DNA of 64,000 nt from Symbiodinium natans (taxonomy: Eukaryota; Sar; Dinophyceae; Suessiales; Symbiodiniaceae), in the NCBI GenBank assembly GCA_905221605.1, contig CAJNDS010000457.1, positions 62,001 through 126,000 of the forward strand, read 5' to 3'. The notes under the pieces were generated by a model, which saw nothing but the letters and a program-made list of their open reading frames with translations, ran no database searches and was not told the DNA's origin. Of this stretch, positions 10,583-21,446 are shown in pieces. Both the position numbers and the translations under genes were made by a program. How positions within the stretch are numbered: the first letter of the stretch is position 1; the number at the start of each line of letters is the position of its first letter.

Positions 10583-12830
10583 GTGTCAGTTGATTGTGTC
10601 CTTCGAGAATCGGACACCCACAGCGAGCATCACGAGCATCAGCTGCCAGTGTTTTTCAGGAGGCAGGCGCGACTGTCCTTAAGGAGTCGGGCCCCCAAAC
10701 CGAGCATCATGAGCATCAGCTGCGACTTCCTTCAGGAGTCGGGCCCCCCAAAAGCGAACATCATGTCCTTGAGGAGGCGGGCGCCCCAAACCAAGAGAGC
10801 ATCAGAAGCATTCAGTTGCTTGTGTCCTGCAAGAATCGGACACCCACAGCAAGCATCCCGAGCATCAGCTGCCAGTGTTTTTCAGGAGGCAGGCCCCCAA
10901 AGGGAGCATCACGAGCATCAGCCGCGACTGTCCTTAAGGAGTCGGGCCCCCAAACCGAGCATCATGAGCATCAGCTGCGACTTCCTTCAGGAGTCGGGCC
11001 CCCCCAAAAGCGAACATCTTGTCCTCCTCACATCAGTTGCTTGTGTCCTTCAAGAGTCGGACACCCACAGCAAGCATCACGAGCATCAGCTGCCAGTGTT
11101 TTTCAGGAGGCAGGCCGCCAAAGGGAGCATCACGAGCATCAGCCGCGATTGTCCTTAAGGAGTCGGGCCCCCAAACCGAGCATCATGAGCATCAGCTGCG
11201 ACTTCCTTCAAGAGTCAAACCCCCCCAACAGGGAACATCATGTCCTTGAGGAGGCGGGCGCCCCAAACCAAGAGAGCATCATAAGCATCAGTTGCCTGTG
11301 TCCTTCAAGAATCGGACACCCACAGCAAGCATCACGAGCATCAGCTGCCAGTGTTTTTCCGGAGGCAGGCCCCCAAAGGGAGCATCACGAGCATCAGCCA
11401 CGACTGTCCTTAAGGAGTCGGGCCCCCAAACCGAGCATCATGAGCATCAGCTGCGACTTCCTTCAGGAGTCGGGCCCCCCCAAAAGCGAACATCTTGTCC
11501 TTAAGGAGGCGGGCGCCCCAAACCAAGAGAGCATCAGAAGCATTGTGTCCTTCAAGAGTCGGACACCCACAGCAAGCATCACGAGCATCAGACGCGACTG
11601 TCCTAAGGAGTCGGGCCCCCAAAGGGAGCATCACGAGCATCAGCTGCGACTTTATTGAGGAGTCGGCCCCCCCAAAAGCGAACATCATGTCCTTGAGGAG
11701 GCGGGCGCCCCAAACCAAGAGAGCATTATAAGCATCAGTTGCTTGTGTCCTTCAAGAGTCGGACACCCACAGCAAGCATCACGAGCATCAGCTGCCAGTG
11801 TTTTTCAGGAGGCAGGCCCCCAAAGGGAGCATCACGAGCATCAGCCGCGACTGTCCTTAAGGAGTCGGGCCCCCAAACCGAGCATCATGAGCATCAGCTG
11901 CGACTTCCTTCAGGAGTCGGGCCCCCCCAAAAGCGAACATCTTGTCCTCCTCACATCAGTTGCTTGTGTCCTTCAAGAGTCGGACACCCACAGCAAGCAT
12001 CACGAGCATCAGCTGCCAGTGTTTTTCAGGAGGCAGGCCCCCAAAGGGAGCATCACGAGCATCAGCCGCGACTGTCCTTAAGGAGTCGGGCCCCCAAACC
12101 GAGCATCATGAGCATCAGCTGCGACTTCCTTCAGGAGTCGCGCCCCCAAAAGCGAATATCATGAGCATCAGCTGTGATTGTCCTTGAGAAGGCGGCGTCA
12201 CGAAGCAAGAGAGCATCATGAGCATCAGTTGCTAGTGCCCTTCAAGGGTCGGACACCCACGAGCATCACGAGCATCAGCTGCCAGTGTTGTTCAGGAGGC
12301 AGGCCCCCAAAGGGAGCATCACGAGCATCAGCCGCGACTGTCCTTAAGGAGTCGGGCCCCCAAACCGAGCATCATGAGCATCAGCTGAGTCGGGCCCCCC
12401 CAAAAACGAACATCTTGTCCTCCTCACATCAGTTGCTTGTGTCCTTCAAGAGTCGGACACCCACAGCAAGCATCACGAGCATCAGCTGCCAGTGTTTTTC
12501 AGGAGGCAGGCCCCCAAAGGGAGCATCACGAGCATCAGCCGCGACTGTCCTTCAGGAGTCGGGCCCCCAAACCGAGCATCATGAGCATCAGCTGCGACTT
12601 CCTTCAGGAGTCGCGCCCCCAAAAGCGAATATCATGAGCATCAGCTGTGATTGTCCTTGAGAAGGCGGCGTCACGAAGCAAGAGAGCATCATGAGCATCA
12701 GTTGCTAGTGCCCTTCAAGGGTCGGACACCCACGAGCATCACGAGCATCAGCTGCCAGTGCTTTTCCGGAGGTAGCCCCTTGAAAGGGAGCATCAGCCGC
12801 GACTGCCCAAGGCGAGCACAATGTTCCTTG
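10583..12830. repeat. Satellite array 2, diverged relative of array 1
   Basis: Uses the same CATCA(T/C)GAGCATCAG-headed monomers as array 1 in the same orientation, with array-specific changes: ACCCACAGCAAG instead of ACCCAAAGCGAG, and a truncated monomer with GAACATCTTGTCCTCCTC. The marker monomer with TGCCAGTG recurs at about 10643, 10870, 11091, 11346, 11792, 12013, 12280, 12487 and 12752, so unit length varies between roughly 207 and 267 bp apart from one longer interval. One frame stays open for 354 codons (10594-11658); since the period varies and no non-repeat domain is present, I do not call it a gene. Confidence 0.93.
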
Positions 12831-13434
12831 GGGCCTCCATAATCAACCATGAAGCCCTGAACCTGGTATGTAGGGGTTTGCTTGAGCTTGTGCGTTGCGG
12901 GGCTTTTTTATTGCCTCCGGATCTTGACATCTTGGGAGAACCGGTATGTGCCACGTTTGGCAAAAGGAGGGCAGAACCGAAGCGCGTGCTATGTCTTTCC
13001 CGCATAGGCGCCCGACGGCTGTGGGGTGTTCGCCGGGGTATCGAACCTGCTACAGTGCTACAGTATAATATGCGGGTTTTCCAGTACAGGCACTCACTCG
13101 GGCCTCGCCCAGACCTAAGCGCCATGGAAGAAGGTTTCCAGCCCATGTATCGAACAGGCTCTTGAATGTGGAGCGAACAACAAACTCAAGCAGCAGCCGG
13201 GCCGAATGCCGAAAACGCCGATGCCCTCTCCCACAATCCAAATCATGCAATTCATTGCAAGCTGCGTCCCCTACTCAATGTCGAATCATGTCTCCCAAGC
13301 CCCCCACAGAAATATTGTAGATGACAGCATGTTCCATTGCAGTGCCCTGCCGCAGATGCCGAGCGGGCGAAGAGGGCCTCAGACAAGTACTGGTGCGATC
13401 CTTACAGCTGAATCGATAGGCTCAGGAGCATATT
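12831..13434. other. Unassigned sequence
   Basis: No recognisable gene. A GGTTCGAT word on the minus strand near 13040 resembles a tRNA B box, but no T-stem or cloverleaf can be folded around it. Confidence 0.5.
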
Positions 13435-13559
13435 CTTGGTAGCCCAGTGGTACCCTTTACTCTTTACCCTTTACCCTTTTTTTGGTTCTGGGTTCCCTTA
13501 TAAAATAACCAACCCAAAAAGGGGTGCCCTTGTTATCATCTGGTTACTGGGCTACCAAG
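13435..13559. mobile_element. MITE-like foldback element, family 3
   Basis: A 125-bp element with perfect 14-bp terminal inverted repeats, CTTGGTAGCCCAGT at the left and ACTGGGCTACCAAG at the right. It is flanked by the direct repeat TATT (13431-13434 and 13560-13563). The interior has GGTACCCTTTACCC and, near the right, AAAAAGGGGTGCCC. The second copy is at 34876-35235. Confidence 0.85.
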
Positions 13560-13563
13560 TATT

Positions 13564-14653
13564 GCAAAAGGACATGAAGCGACCACTCTGCTCGTACGCT
13601 AACAGGTTTGATAAACGTTTCCTTGCCAACCAGGGCAACAGTCCAAGCACTTCAATTTGTTTCATTTGCGCATGTGGTATCTCTTTTCAGGGTCGAACTA
13701 CCTCGTTGTTGCTCAGGGCTTTGGGCCAATCCATGCTCAAACGTTACTCCGTTGCCATCCGTCTGTGGCTCAGACCCAAAGAGCCAAAGCCTTCGATGTC
13801 CAAAATGACTGCATGCATCGGCAGGTATCCGGTGAAGTGTTGCACCAGATCATCAGCTGGGCAAGAGCTCTCCCTGGCATCCCAACTGCACTCACGAGGC
13901 ACTGCGAGTCATCCCTGTCATTCCCTATCTTTGATTCTGAGCCCCTTTCTGTTTGGTGAGGTTCTTGACGAGGGCCCGTGCTGCTAGATGTCCTACATAT
14001 GTCACCATTGCGGTACGCAGTGACCCCCTCTAAGTGAAGGGTCCACAGAATGTCTTTGGGTTCTGTCTTCCATGAAGCGCTGAATCCCAGTCGGGAGCCT
14101 TCTCGTCAAAGATGGCTTTTCTTGCCATAGCTTCAATATGTGGGTTCAGCGGTAGGAGGCGAAGCTTGTCCTGCCAAGTTTCTCAGCTGAGCTGAGGCAG
14201 AAATCGAAGAGGCCCCTAGGGTTTCTTGCTGCGTTCCGAAGGTCGAATGTTGTAGACATCTCAGGCGGCCTGCTCATGAAGGCTGAAGGTCATCAGCTCA
14301 GGGACTTGCCACGGCAGTGCCTGTGTCACCTTCATTTCCAAACCTAGGTTCTGCGCAGCTCTTCTCCTAGCATTGCGCGCCTAGCGTAGGTCCCGGGATC
14401 TGGATAAGATATCGAGACAAGCAGCAAGACCGTGACCAGCAAAGACAGCTGAAGCCAGTGGAGCCTTCCTTCGACACGTAAAGACAAGTAGGCGCGTGCA
14501 AGCTGACAACTTACGCCATGAAAAGCCCGGAGCCAGCTGGGCTAGAAAGGTAATTAGGCCATAAAAAGGGTATAAGGGGTACAAAAGGGATATAAGGGCG
14601 GTGTAAAAGGGGGGACATAAGGGGGGGTATAAGGGGGGTATCTAAGAGGGGGT
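13564..14653. other. Unassigned sequence
   Basis: No recognisable gene. 14565-14653 is rich in GGGATATAAGGGG-type words that grade into the telomere-like array. Confidence 0.5.
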
Positions 14654-14750
14654 AACCCTAAACCCTAAACCCTAAACCCCAAGCCCTAAACCCTAAACCC
14701 TAAACCCTAAACCCTAAACCCTAAACCCTAAACCCTAAACCCTAAACCCC
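14654..14750. repeat. Telomere-like CCCTAAA array before an exon
   Basis: About 13 units, nearly perfect. It ends 21 bases before the likely acceptor of the exon at 14772. Confidence 0.95.
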
Positions 14751-14771
14751 CCCAAAACTCCCTTGCAGCAG

Positions 14772-14846
14772 GCTGTGGCCTCGCAGCTCGGGGAAGCCTC
14801 TCGCTGGGCGCACGCACCCCGCAGCGTGCTGGAGAGGCATCTGGGC
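14772..14846 (+). CDS. Internal exon, unknown protein
   Basis: A 25-codon open exon lies between two telomere-like arrays of opposite orientation. It follows TTGCAGCAG (acceptor AG at 14770-14771) and ends at a consensus donor GTAAGT (14847). The peptide has an ordinary composition (contains SQLGEASRWAHAPRSV) and no stop. The exon is phase 0 at both ends, and the next proposed exon at 16222 is also open in phase 0. I do not recognise the protein. Whether it belongs with the NRPS-like gene 11 kb downstream is unknown. Confidence 0.5.
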
Positions 14847-14853
14847 GTAAGTG

Positions 14854-14933
14854 GTTAGGGTCTAGGGGGGTAGGGTTTAGGGTTTTAGGGTTTAGGGTTT
14901 AGGGTTAGGGTTTAGGGTGATCGGGTTTAGGGT
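14854..14933. repeat. Telomere-like TTTAGGG array after a donor
   Basis: Degenerate then perfect TTTAGGG units beginning 7 bases after the donor at 14847. Confidence 0.9.
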
Positions 14934-14936
14934 ATT

Positions 14937-15043
14937 TCCCAAAATAGGGGGTACCCCTTTCATATCCCAGATAGACGTAGAATTGAATCCCCTTGACTCG
15001 ACCCCCCACACTGGGTACCCTCATTTTCGGAATCCCCATATGG
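14937..15043. mobile_element. MITE-like element, family 2, degenerate
   Basis: Contains CCCAAAATAGGGGGTACCCC at the left and TTTTCGGAATCCCC at the right, matching the family termini. It sits inside the proposed intron 14847-16221, directly after its 5' telomere-like array. Confidence 0.6.
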
Positions 15044-15534
15044 TTTAGCTATGAGAGAAGGTCATGAAAGTTGAAAGGTTTGAGAGTTTAAGTTAAGTTA
15101 CGGGCGTTGAGAGTGCCTGGTGCGGTATCAAGCAGCGCTTGCCAACAGTACCTATCTTCCATTTTTCCTCATCTGCTTCACAGCGGCATGTAGAAGCACC
15201 AAGTATTGTGTTGCAGATGCACGCGTGAATGCGTTGTGACTGCCCCCTACTATTGGAGCGATGTGGAAGACAGCAGTCAGCTATAAGTCATTTTGAGAGT
15301 TTGCTTTGCTGACTTTCTGTCTCTTCCTGAACCGCGTGACAGACAGTCAGACACTTACATGTTCGAGTCCTCGCACGTGAGTTTCCACTTTGCTGCTTCC
15401 GTCCAAATTGCACGTTCCCCTGTCGGATTGACCCCTACCCTGTTTGACGCATGTTTTCATGGTGAAATCACTGCAAGACTGCGTGACATGAGTGGTTCCT
15501 GCACACCTGATGGCAAACATCACCCTTGCCGACT
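15044..15534. other. Intron interior, unassigned
   Basis: Nothing recognised in this stretch of the proposed intron 14847-16221. Confidence 0.4.
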
Positions 15535-16060
15535 CGGACACAAGCCGCTGATGCTCATGATGCTCTCTTTGCTTTGGGGCAGCCCGCCTCCTCAAGGACA
15601 GTCACAGCTGATGCTCATGATGTTTGTTTTCGGGGGCCCGACTCCTGAAGGAAGTCGCCGCTGATGCTGATGATGCCTGGGCACCCGACTCCTCAAGGAC
15701 AGGCGCGGCTGATGCTCACAATGCTTTCTTTGGGGGCCTGCCTCCCGAAAGACCCTGGCAGCTGATGCTCGTGATGCTCGCTTTGGGTGTCGCTCATGAT
15801 GCTCTCTTCTGGGGCCCGCCTCCTAAGGACAGTCACAGCTCATGCTCGTGATGTTCGCCCGACTCCTGAAGGAAGTCGCAGCTGATGCTCATGATGCTCC
15901 CTAAGACACTGGCAGCTGATGCTCATGATGCTCGCTTTGGGTGTGCGATTCAAGCGACTGATGCTCATAATGCTCTCTTAGCCGTAGGGCCCGCCTCCTT
16001 CGGGACAGTCACAGCTGATGCTCATGATGTTAGCTTTGGGGGGCCGATTTCCGACTGCAG
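15535..16060. repeat. Satellite array 3, inverted orientation
   Basis: About ten diverged monomers carrying CTGATGCTCATGATG, the reverse complement of the array 1 monomer head. They lie inside the proposed intron 14847-16221 and are more diverged than arrays 1 and 2. Confidence 0.9.
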
Positions 16061-16166
16061 TGGCCAAAGCAAAGCAGCCCACTGCCCGCTGCTTTAGGTC
16101 CCGAGCAAGGGAAGCCCGTATTTGCTACGCAAGGCCTCGCGTTCCCGAACTCATACCCGCACAAAC

Positions 16167-16216
16167 ACCCTAAACCCGAAACCCTAAACCCTAAAACAAA
16201 AACCTAAACCCTAAAC
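16167..16216. repeat. Telomere-like CCCTAAA array before an acceptor
   Basis: Imperfect CCCTAAA units that end 5 bases before the acceptor CAG at 16219-16221. Confidence 0.9.
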
Positions 16217-16221
16217 GTCAG

Positions 16222-16335
16222 GGGGCTGTTTGCGATAGCATGTCGAGTCGTCCGTGGATCGTCGGCAGCGCTACGGGTCCCGACGGATCTGAACTTGAGT
16301 CAGCAGTTCGTGCATTGCATTCTAGACCCTACTGA
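16222..16335 (+). CDS. Exon, unknown protein (possibly terminal)
   Basis: Follows acceptor CAG and is flanked by telomere-like arrays converging on it. In phase 0, the phase left by the exon at 14772-14846, it reads 37 codons of ordinary composition (contains SSRPWIVGSATGPDG) and then TGA at 16333-16335. An alternative reading in another frame stays open through a GT donor at 16342. A GC donor at about 16312 would also keep phase 0 with the next candidate exon at 16464. The protein is not recognised. Confidence 0.42.
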   Translation, partial: GAVCDSMSSRPWIVGSATGPDGSELESAVRALHSRPY

Positions 16336-16365
16336 CCAAAGGTGTTGAGGTATTGGTTTGGGGTT

Positions 16366-16440
16366 CAGGGTTTAGCGTTTAGGGTTTAGGGTTTAGGGTT
16401 TAGCGTTTAGGGTTTAGGGTTTAGGGTTAGGGTTTAGGGT
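16366..16440. repeat. Telomere-like TTTAGGG array
   Basis: About ten units with some TTTAGCG variants, starting 24 bases after the possible donor at 16342. Confidence 0.93.
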
Positions 16441-16463
16441 AAACGCGGATCCACAACACACAG

Positions 16464-16559
16464 GCCCCTGTACCCAAATGTCGTAGTAAGGTTGACAAAC
16501 CGGCCTCCCTGGGTGCCTGCTGCCGCCTTCGTTTGGGAGCCAGGCTGCGAAGATGCAGG
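16464..16559 (+). CDS. Candidate exon, unknown protein
   Basis: A 32-codon frame, open in phase 0, starts after ACACAG. It ends where the following TTTAGGG array begins, so that the first repeat itself would supply the donor (GTTTAG at 16560). Arg/Leu/Cys-rich peptide, not recognised. Support is the bracketing and splice sites only. Confidence 0.3.
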
Positions 16560-16617
16560 GTTTAGGGTTTAGGGTTTAGGGTTTAGGGTTTAGGGTTTAG
16601 GGTTTAGGGTTTAGGGT
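16557..16617. repeat. Telomere-like TTTAGGG array
   Basis: Eight nearly perfect units directly after the candidate exon. Confidence 0.95.
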
Positions 16618-19167
16618 CTCGACAACATGCTTTCGCGAATGTTCCGTGTATATCCCTAAGGGTCCATGCACCCAAATGGGGGGCACTTGGGCCTGAAAAG
16701 TACTTCCTGTATAGAGTGCCAAAGAATGCAGGTGGGTTCGTGTCCTAGGAAAGTCTTTGCTGGCAACTGGGCAGTTTGAGAGCGACTTTGGGCCCCAGGT
16801 TTTCATCAAGAAGGAATGGAAGACCCCCACCAGACCCTTACATCCCACTTTTCCGAACTTTTTCGGGGGGCACTAAAGCTTGATGGGGGTTGGTCTGTGT
16901 CCTTGGCTAAATTGATAGGATGTTGATCTGACAATAACCTGTCCAAGAAGGTGACGAGGCACAAGAGGGTATAGATGAACTTCGCAAGTTGCAACCTCAA
17001 CTACACCCTGAATGACCCTGAATGGGCTCCTGTGCCATAGTTTCCAGCGCAGGAGAAGCGACCGCGCGCACCCCACATCAGCTGCAGCAGTGGTCAATGG
17101 CCTGTTGCCAAGAATGGTCGCATCAGCAGTGCCACTTGTGCTCAAGGTTTAAATGGCGCTTCTTGCTTCGAGGGCTGAAGTAGTTTGGCTATTTTTGCAC
17201 GCCTGGACGGCTTTCTCCTCTCTTTGTGTGTGTGTGTGTGTTTTGTTGGGCCGAGGTTCCTGTGGAGCCGTAGTAGTATATTATGTGCAGTGTATATGTG
17301 AGTGCGCCGTTTTGTGATCAAGAAGTAGGTGCCTGTCGGTAATGGAAGGTCTTTCAACGCAGTCTCGGAAAGTTGGTTAGGACTGAAACGCATGCACTGT
17401 ATCAAATATGCATGTGTGCCCTTGGCTTCGTGTCTCGGATGCTCTGCTTGCCACTGACTGCGTGGCATCCATCGGAGACACTATGTCAGCTATGGCTTCC
17501 GCTGCTCCCAAACTTCAACAATCCACAGGAACAAGCAAAACATCACGCACAACCGGCTGCGCGCCGCACGGTTGTACCTTTCAACACGTGTAGGGCAATG
17601 TAGGGCCATCATTGTCGCGCTTCCCCGGCATCATCTTGTCAAATCTGCTTGCACACATCGAGCAAGGTTGCGAAGACCTCGCCGGTGTGGAAGTTGCTCT
17701 CATTGCCACCAGGTGCTTGCTCTTGCGTCTTTGCGATGTGTTGCTTGAGATCAAAGTTGGTAGTTTGGGCACGTAGCGCCCAGAATAGGCCGTGTTTTGA
17801 CCTGCCGGCACCTCCCTGTACATGTAGTACTTTCCTGGAGCAATGGCCCATCGGCTCATCATCACTCAAAAGAGGCTTTAGCCCTAGTGACTTGTCCATC
17901 AGCTAGACACCACAACAGCTAGACACCACAAGATGGGTATAGGCTAACAAAGAAAACAGCTGCCTGCCAGGAGCTCATCACAGCTGGAGGCAGCATCTGC
18001 TCCTGTCGGGGTTGCGAACACTTTCAACAGTCAGCTGGATGCACCAGACAGGTTACGTCTCCGCGCAGGGCGAATGATAAGTCCAAAGTCTCATCTATAT
18101 ATGGTTGAACGCTGTGCGTTCTCATACCTCTGGTGTTCCCCACCCCTCCCCCCTGACATCCAACCATATAGATAATGTGTAGCTGCCGGCGGGCAGGCCT
18201 TGATCCTCAGTGGCCCGCACAGCGCGGCCGCTGGGCAGCTGCATGCACTCGTGAAGCGTGGCATACGGCGGCAGGCGCGGCAAAGAATCCGACTGAGTTT
18301 CGCAAGAGGGGCCTGCGGGGTTGACTCGAGTCTACGTGGACTCACGGGCAACTGGGGCTTGAGAATCAGGTCTTCGGGTGAGATGCCGGAAGAACACCCA
18401 TAGAGCCAAGATTTGCAAGGTTATAGGTCTCGGATATGGAAAATGAGTTTCAGATTCATATTTGCACCACATTTGAATGCTTGCAGAGGTTGTTGCCAAA
18501 CCTGAGCCTTTGGACCCTATGCTAAGTTCTAAAACCATACGATTCTTGCGAATGCGGTTTTGTTGATGCATGGATGCGTTGTGCCAAGAGCAATGCGAAA
18601 TCACAAGGGGCCGTACAGGTTGGTGTGGGGCTTTCGGGTTCAAGCACCCTGTCGCAGTGGCGACTCTACCGCTCTGTGATCTGGTCCTTGGAATTCTTGG
18701 AAAAGTGAGCAGGATAGTAGGTGGAGAAGCACCAGACTATCCTAATCGAACATCGTGGCCTCTGTCCGGTCAATGTATCCCTAAGATGACCTGCGCCAGG
18801 CAGCAGAGATGCCACGTGCCTTGGCAGCTGCGGCAGGATTTTGCACTCAAGCATTAGCAGCGGCGTCTCTGGGCATCGCACAATTCCCAAGCTGTCTCGT
18901 TGCATTTGGGTTCGGTCATCCGAGAGGTTGAGCATGCAAGGGCCGAAAAACAGAGTGTCGCACCTCCGCTCGGCCTAGGGATCTTTGCAGCCCAGTGCAA
19001 AACAAATAAGCTGAAGGGAAGCCTGAAGGACAAATCAGGACACCCAAAGTGCACATGATCCGCGACTACCCAAGGGAGGCCCCTACCACGCGAGACCAAC
19101 CCAAAAACCGAACACCACCCAGATTCCCTTGCAGAGAGCGCGAAATGAAGGCACTGCCGAACTCATC

Positions 19168-19170
<3 letters not shown>
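16618..19170. other. Unassigned sequence
   Basis: No recognisable gene. A short GT run lies at 17225-17241. Open frames on both strands are short and lack any familiar domain. Confidence 0.5.
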
Positions 19171-19237
<67 letters not shown>

Positions 19238-19442
19238 TGGGGGCTTTCATTGCTGCTGCTATGGTGCTGGTGGTGCTGGTGGTGCTGGTGGTGCTGGTGG
19301 TGCGCGGCGGCGCCGGTGCTGGCAGCTGTTAATTGTGCTGTGGCGTCTTCGCCTTCGCCTTCCTCTTCCTCTTCCTCTTCCTCTTCCTCTTCCTCTTCCT
19401 CTTCCTCTTCCTCTTCCTCTTCCTCTTCCTCTTCCTCTTCTT
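19171..19442. repeat. Three adjacent microsatellites: CTG, GGTGCT, TTCCTC
   Basis: (CTG)n about 19171-19232, (GGTGCT)n about 19263-19302 and (TTCCTC)n about 19351-19442 follow one another within 270 bp. The resulting poly-Leu/Cys/Pro/Ser frames are not supported as protein. Confidence 0.95.
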
Positions 19443-20260
19443 CTTTATTCTGCTTCTACTTCTTGGTTTGCCATTGCTACCGTGGTTGGGTGGTCGTCAT
19501 CGTCAGAGTTGTCGTTGCCTGATGTCAGGTGCCCAAACAGCACGCGAGCTTCTGCAGAGCCACCGCGACACCCGCAGGACGGTGCAGGATCTTGGTGTGG
19601 CCGACTCCCCGCCTCTTTTGGGGGTTCCTAGGCCCTGGCTTTGATGAAGGTGTTGTTTTCTTTCTGTTTTGTTCTTTGAAGTGCGACGGCTAACAAGATT
19701 GCAACTATCCCTGCGCATTGCATCAGGCTCCTTCACAAGGACACTGCTCGGGTGTTTTGGACGTCCTGCTGCAGCAAGTTTGCCGGACACCCCACTCCAC
19801 AGCCATCATCGCTGAAGATAGGCAGACGCCGCTTGATGGCAAGAACAAGCGGCTCGGGAGCTTCCTTGTTTTTTCTCTTGCTTTCGGATACCTTTCATAG
19901 TTCTGTCGAATCAGCAGAACCTGTTTCGACTGTTGGTGTTGCTGCTGCTTATGTGCTAATTTGGAAGCTCGAGCACAAACCCCCAAAGCAGACAAGCCCG
20001 AAACCCCTGCCCCAAACATAGCCCGACTGGTAGAGAACAGTCTGCTGCTGACGCGCCTCAGTGTGTCCCTTTGGAAGGGCTGGCCTAGAGGGGTCGGGGA
20101 ATGGGAAGTCACTGCTGACAATGCAAATGCTCGCCCCCGATCTTGATTAGGAGAAACCATGTGTCCATGATGCTTACGCAGACAGGGTTCGAGCAGTCGA
20201 GCATCACAGAACGCACAGAAACAACAGTGCACACGTTCTTACGGTGCATCCTTTCGGGGT
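19443..20260. other. Unassigned sequence
   Basis: No recognisable gene or repeat. Confidence 0.45.
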
Positions 20261-20330
20261 CGGTGATGCTCCCCGAGCCCCTGCTGCTGATCCTCATGAT
20301 GCTCACCTCTTTGCGGCTGCAGGCACTCCC
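20261..20330. repeat. Isolated satellite remnant, inverted
   Basis: Contains GGTGATGCT and CTGATCCTCATGATGCTCAC, diverged reverse-complement copies of the satellite monomer head, about 4 kb from array 3. Confidence 0.6.
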
Positions 20331-21339
20331 TCTTTATAAAGTGCCACCTGTGCATTCTCCAAATGTAAACTGCAATTGCGATGGCGCTTCGCTTTCGGGT
20401 AGGGCCTCCCTTCCCGCGCGGGGGAGCCCCAGAAATCCACCCAAAAGCCATGCCTTGTTTGGGAGGGATACCATTATTGGTCGCAGCGCGCGATTTTGGT
20501 CCTACTGAACTGTTTATCCAGGCGGCTACCTTGCTCGCTTGGTGGTTGCAGTGTATTCTGTATATTGAAATCGTAGTCGACTGCAGAGACTTCATTGTCA
20601 TTTTCCTTCACGAGACTACCGAGAATTTGGTAAGGAGCCTGCATGCTGAGCCGAAGCATACCCGACTCAGCTACGCGAATCTGGCAGCCTACGCAGCAGA
20701 GACCTCCAACGAGCACCTTGTGCTGTTGGCTGAGGTTCCTTATAGGGTTGCTTTATGGGGGTAGTATTGGCGTGGAGGTGCAAGCAGTTTCAATGTGCTG
20801 AATTCTGGGGGACTCGGGGGGTGGTAAATTTCAGCTTGGATGTGAAGCTACGTTGAATGTGCTGTGAGTTCTGCAAGAACTACAACTTGAGTGGAAGGTG
20901 TGGGGCCCACGTTGTGAAAGCCAAGGCTCTTGGGCACCTGCCCTGCCCCGGTTGCCGTGGGAGTCTTAGCTCAGCGAGGAGCAGAGGCAGTGGTGGCGCT
21001 GGTCGCAGCTCTGTTGCTTGGAAGGCAGAAAGGCACTACAAAACACAAGACTATTCACTCATGAATGCTTTATAGTCCTTTCTCACAAGGGTTATTTTTC
21101 ATGTTTCTTAATGTTTCTGTTTGTCCTTGTGAGCGTTTATTGGGCCAGTCCTGGCGGATTTCTGCTTTCGCCCGGAGTTCATCAAAACCGGATACGCCGT
21201 TTGTGCCGGGAACACCTTGCCCACAGAGACTTCGTCAATGATCCGTCATGATCCTTCGCGGACAAACGACAGTGCGGAACATGTACATCGTGAGTTTTAT
21301 GAGCTACGAGGTGGAAGTGCCAGTAAGAGGGAAGGACAC
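20331..21339. other. Unassigned sequence
   Basis: A 127-codon frame at 20381-20764 (+) is open but shows no domain. I do not call it a gene. Nothing else is recognised. Confidence 0.4.
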
Positions 21340-21438
21340 TTGGGATGTTCCTCCTTATACTAACAGTCCTTGATAGGGATCATCATAGGGGTACTAGAAC
21401 CCCTAGTAAGGACTGTGAGTATCAGGGGGGACATCCCA
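21340..21438. mobile_element. MITE-like foldback element, family 1
   Basis: A ~99-bp element that is almost a full palindrome: TTGGGATGTTCCTCCTTATA at the left mirrors the right end, and TAACAGTCCTTGATAGGG mirrors CCCTAGTAAGGACTGTGA. It is flanked by AAGGACAC (21332-21339 and 21439-21446), an 8-bp target-site duplication. Confidence 0.88.
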
Positions 21439-21446
21439 AAGGACAC

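Noticed and set aside
10594-11658. A 354-codon open frame in satellite array 2
   Set aside because: Composed entirely of the ~53-bp monomers; frame changes between units and the sister array is broken by stops. It is a repeat by-product rather than a gene.
1942-12830. Regular direct repeats considered as a CRISPR array
   Set aside because: Monomers are contiguous and similar along their whole length; there are no unique spacers and no cas genes, and the genome is eukaryotic.
13020-13060. GCAGGTTCGATACC on the minus strand as a tRNA B box
   Set aside because: The T-stem does not pair and no cloverleaf is possible.
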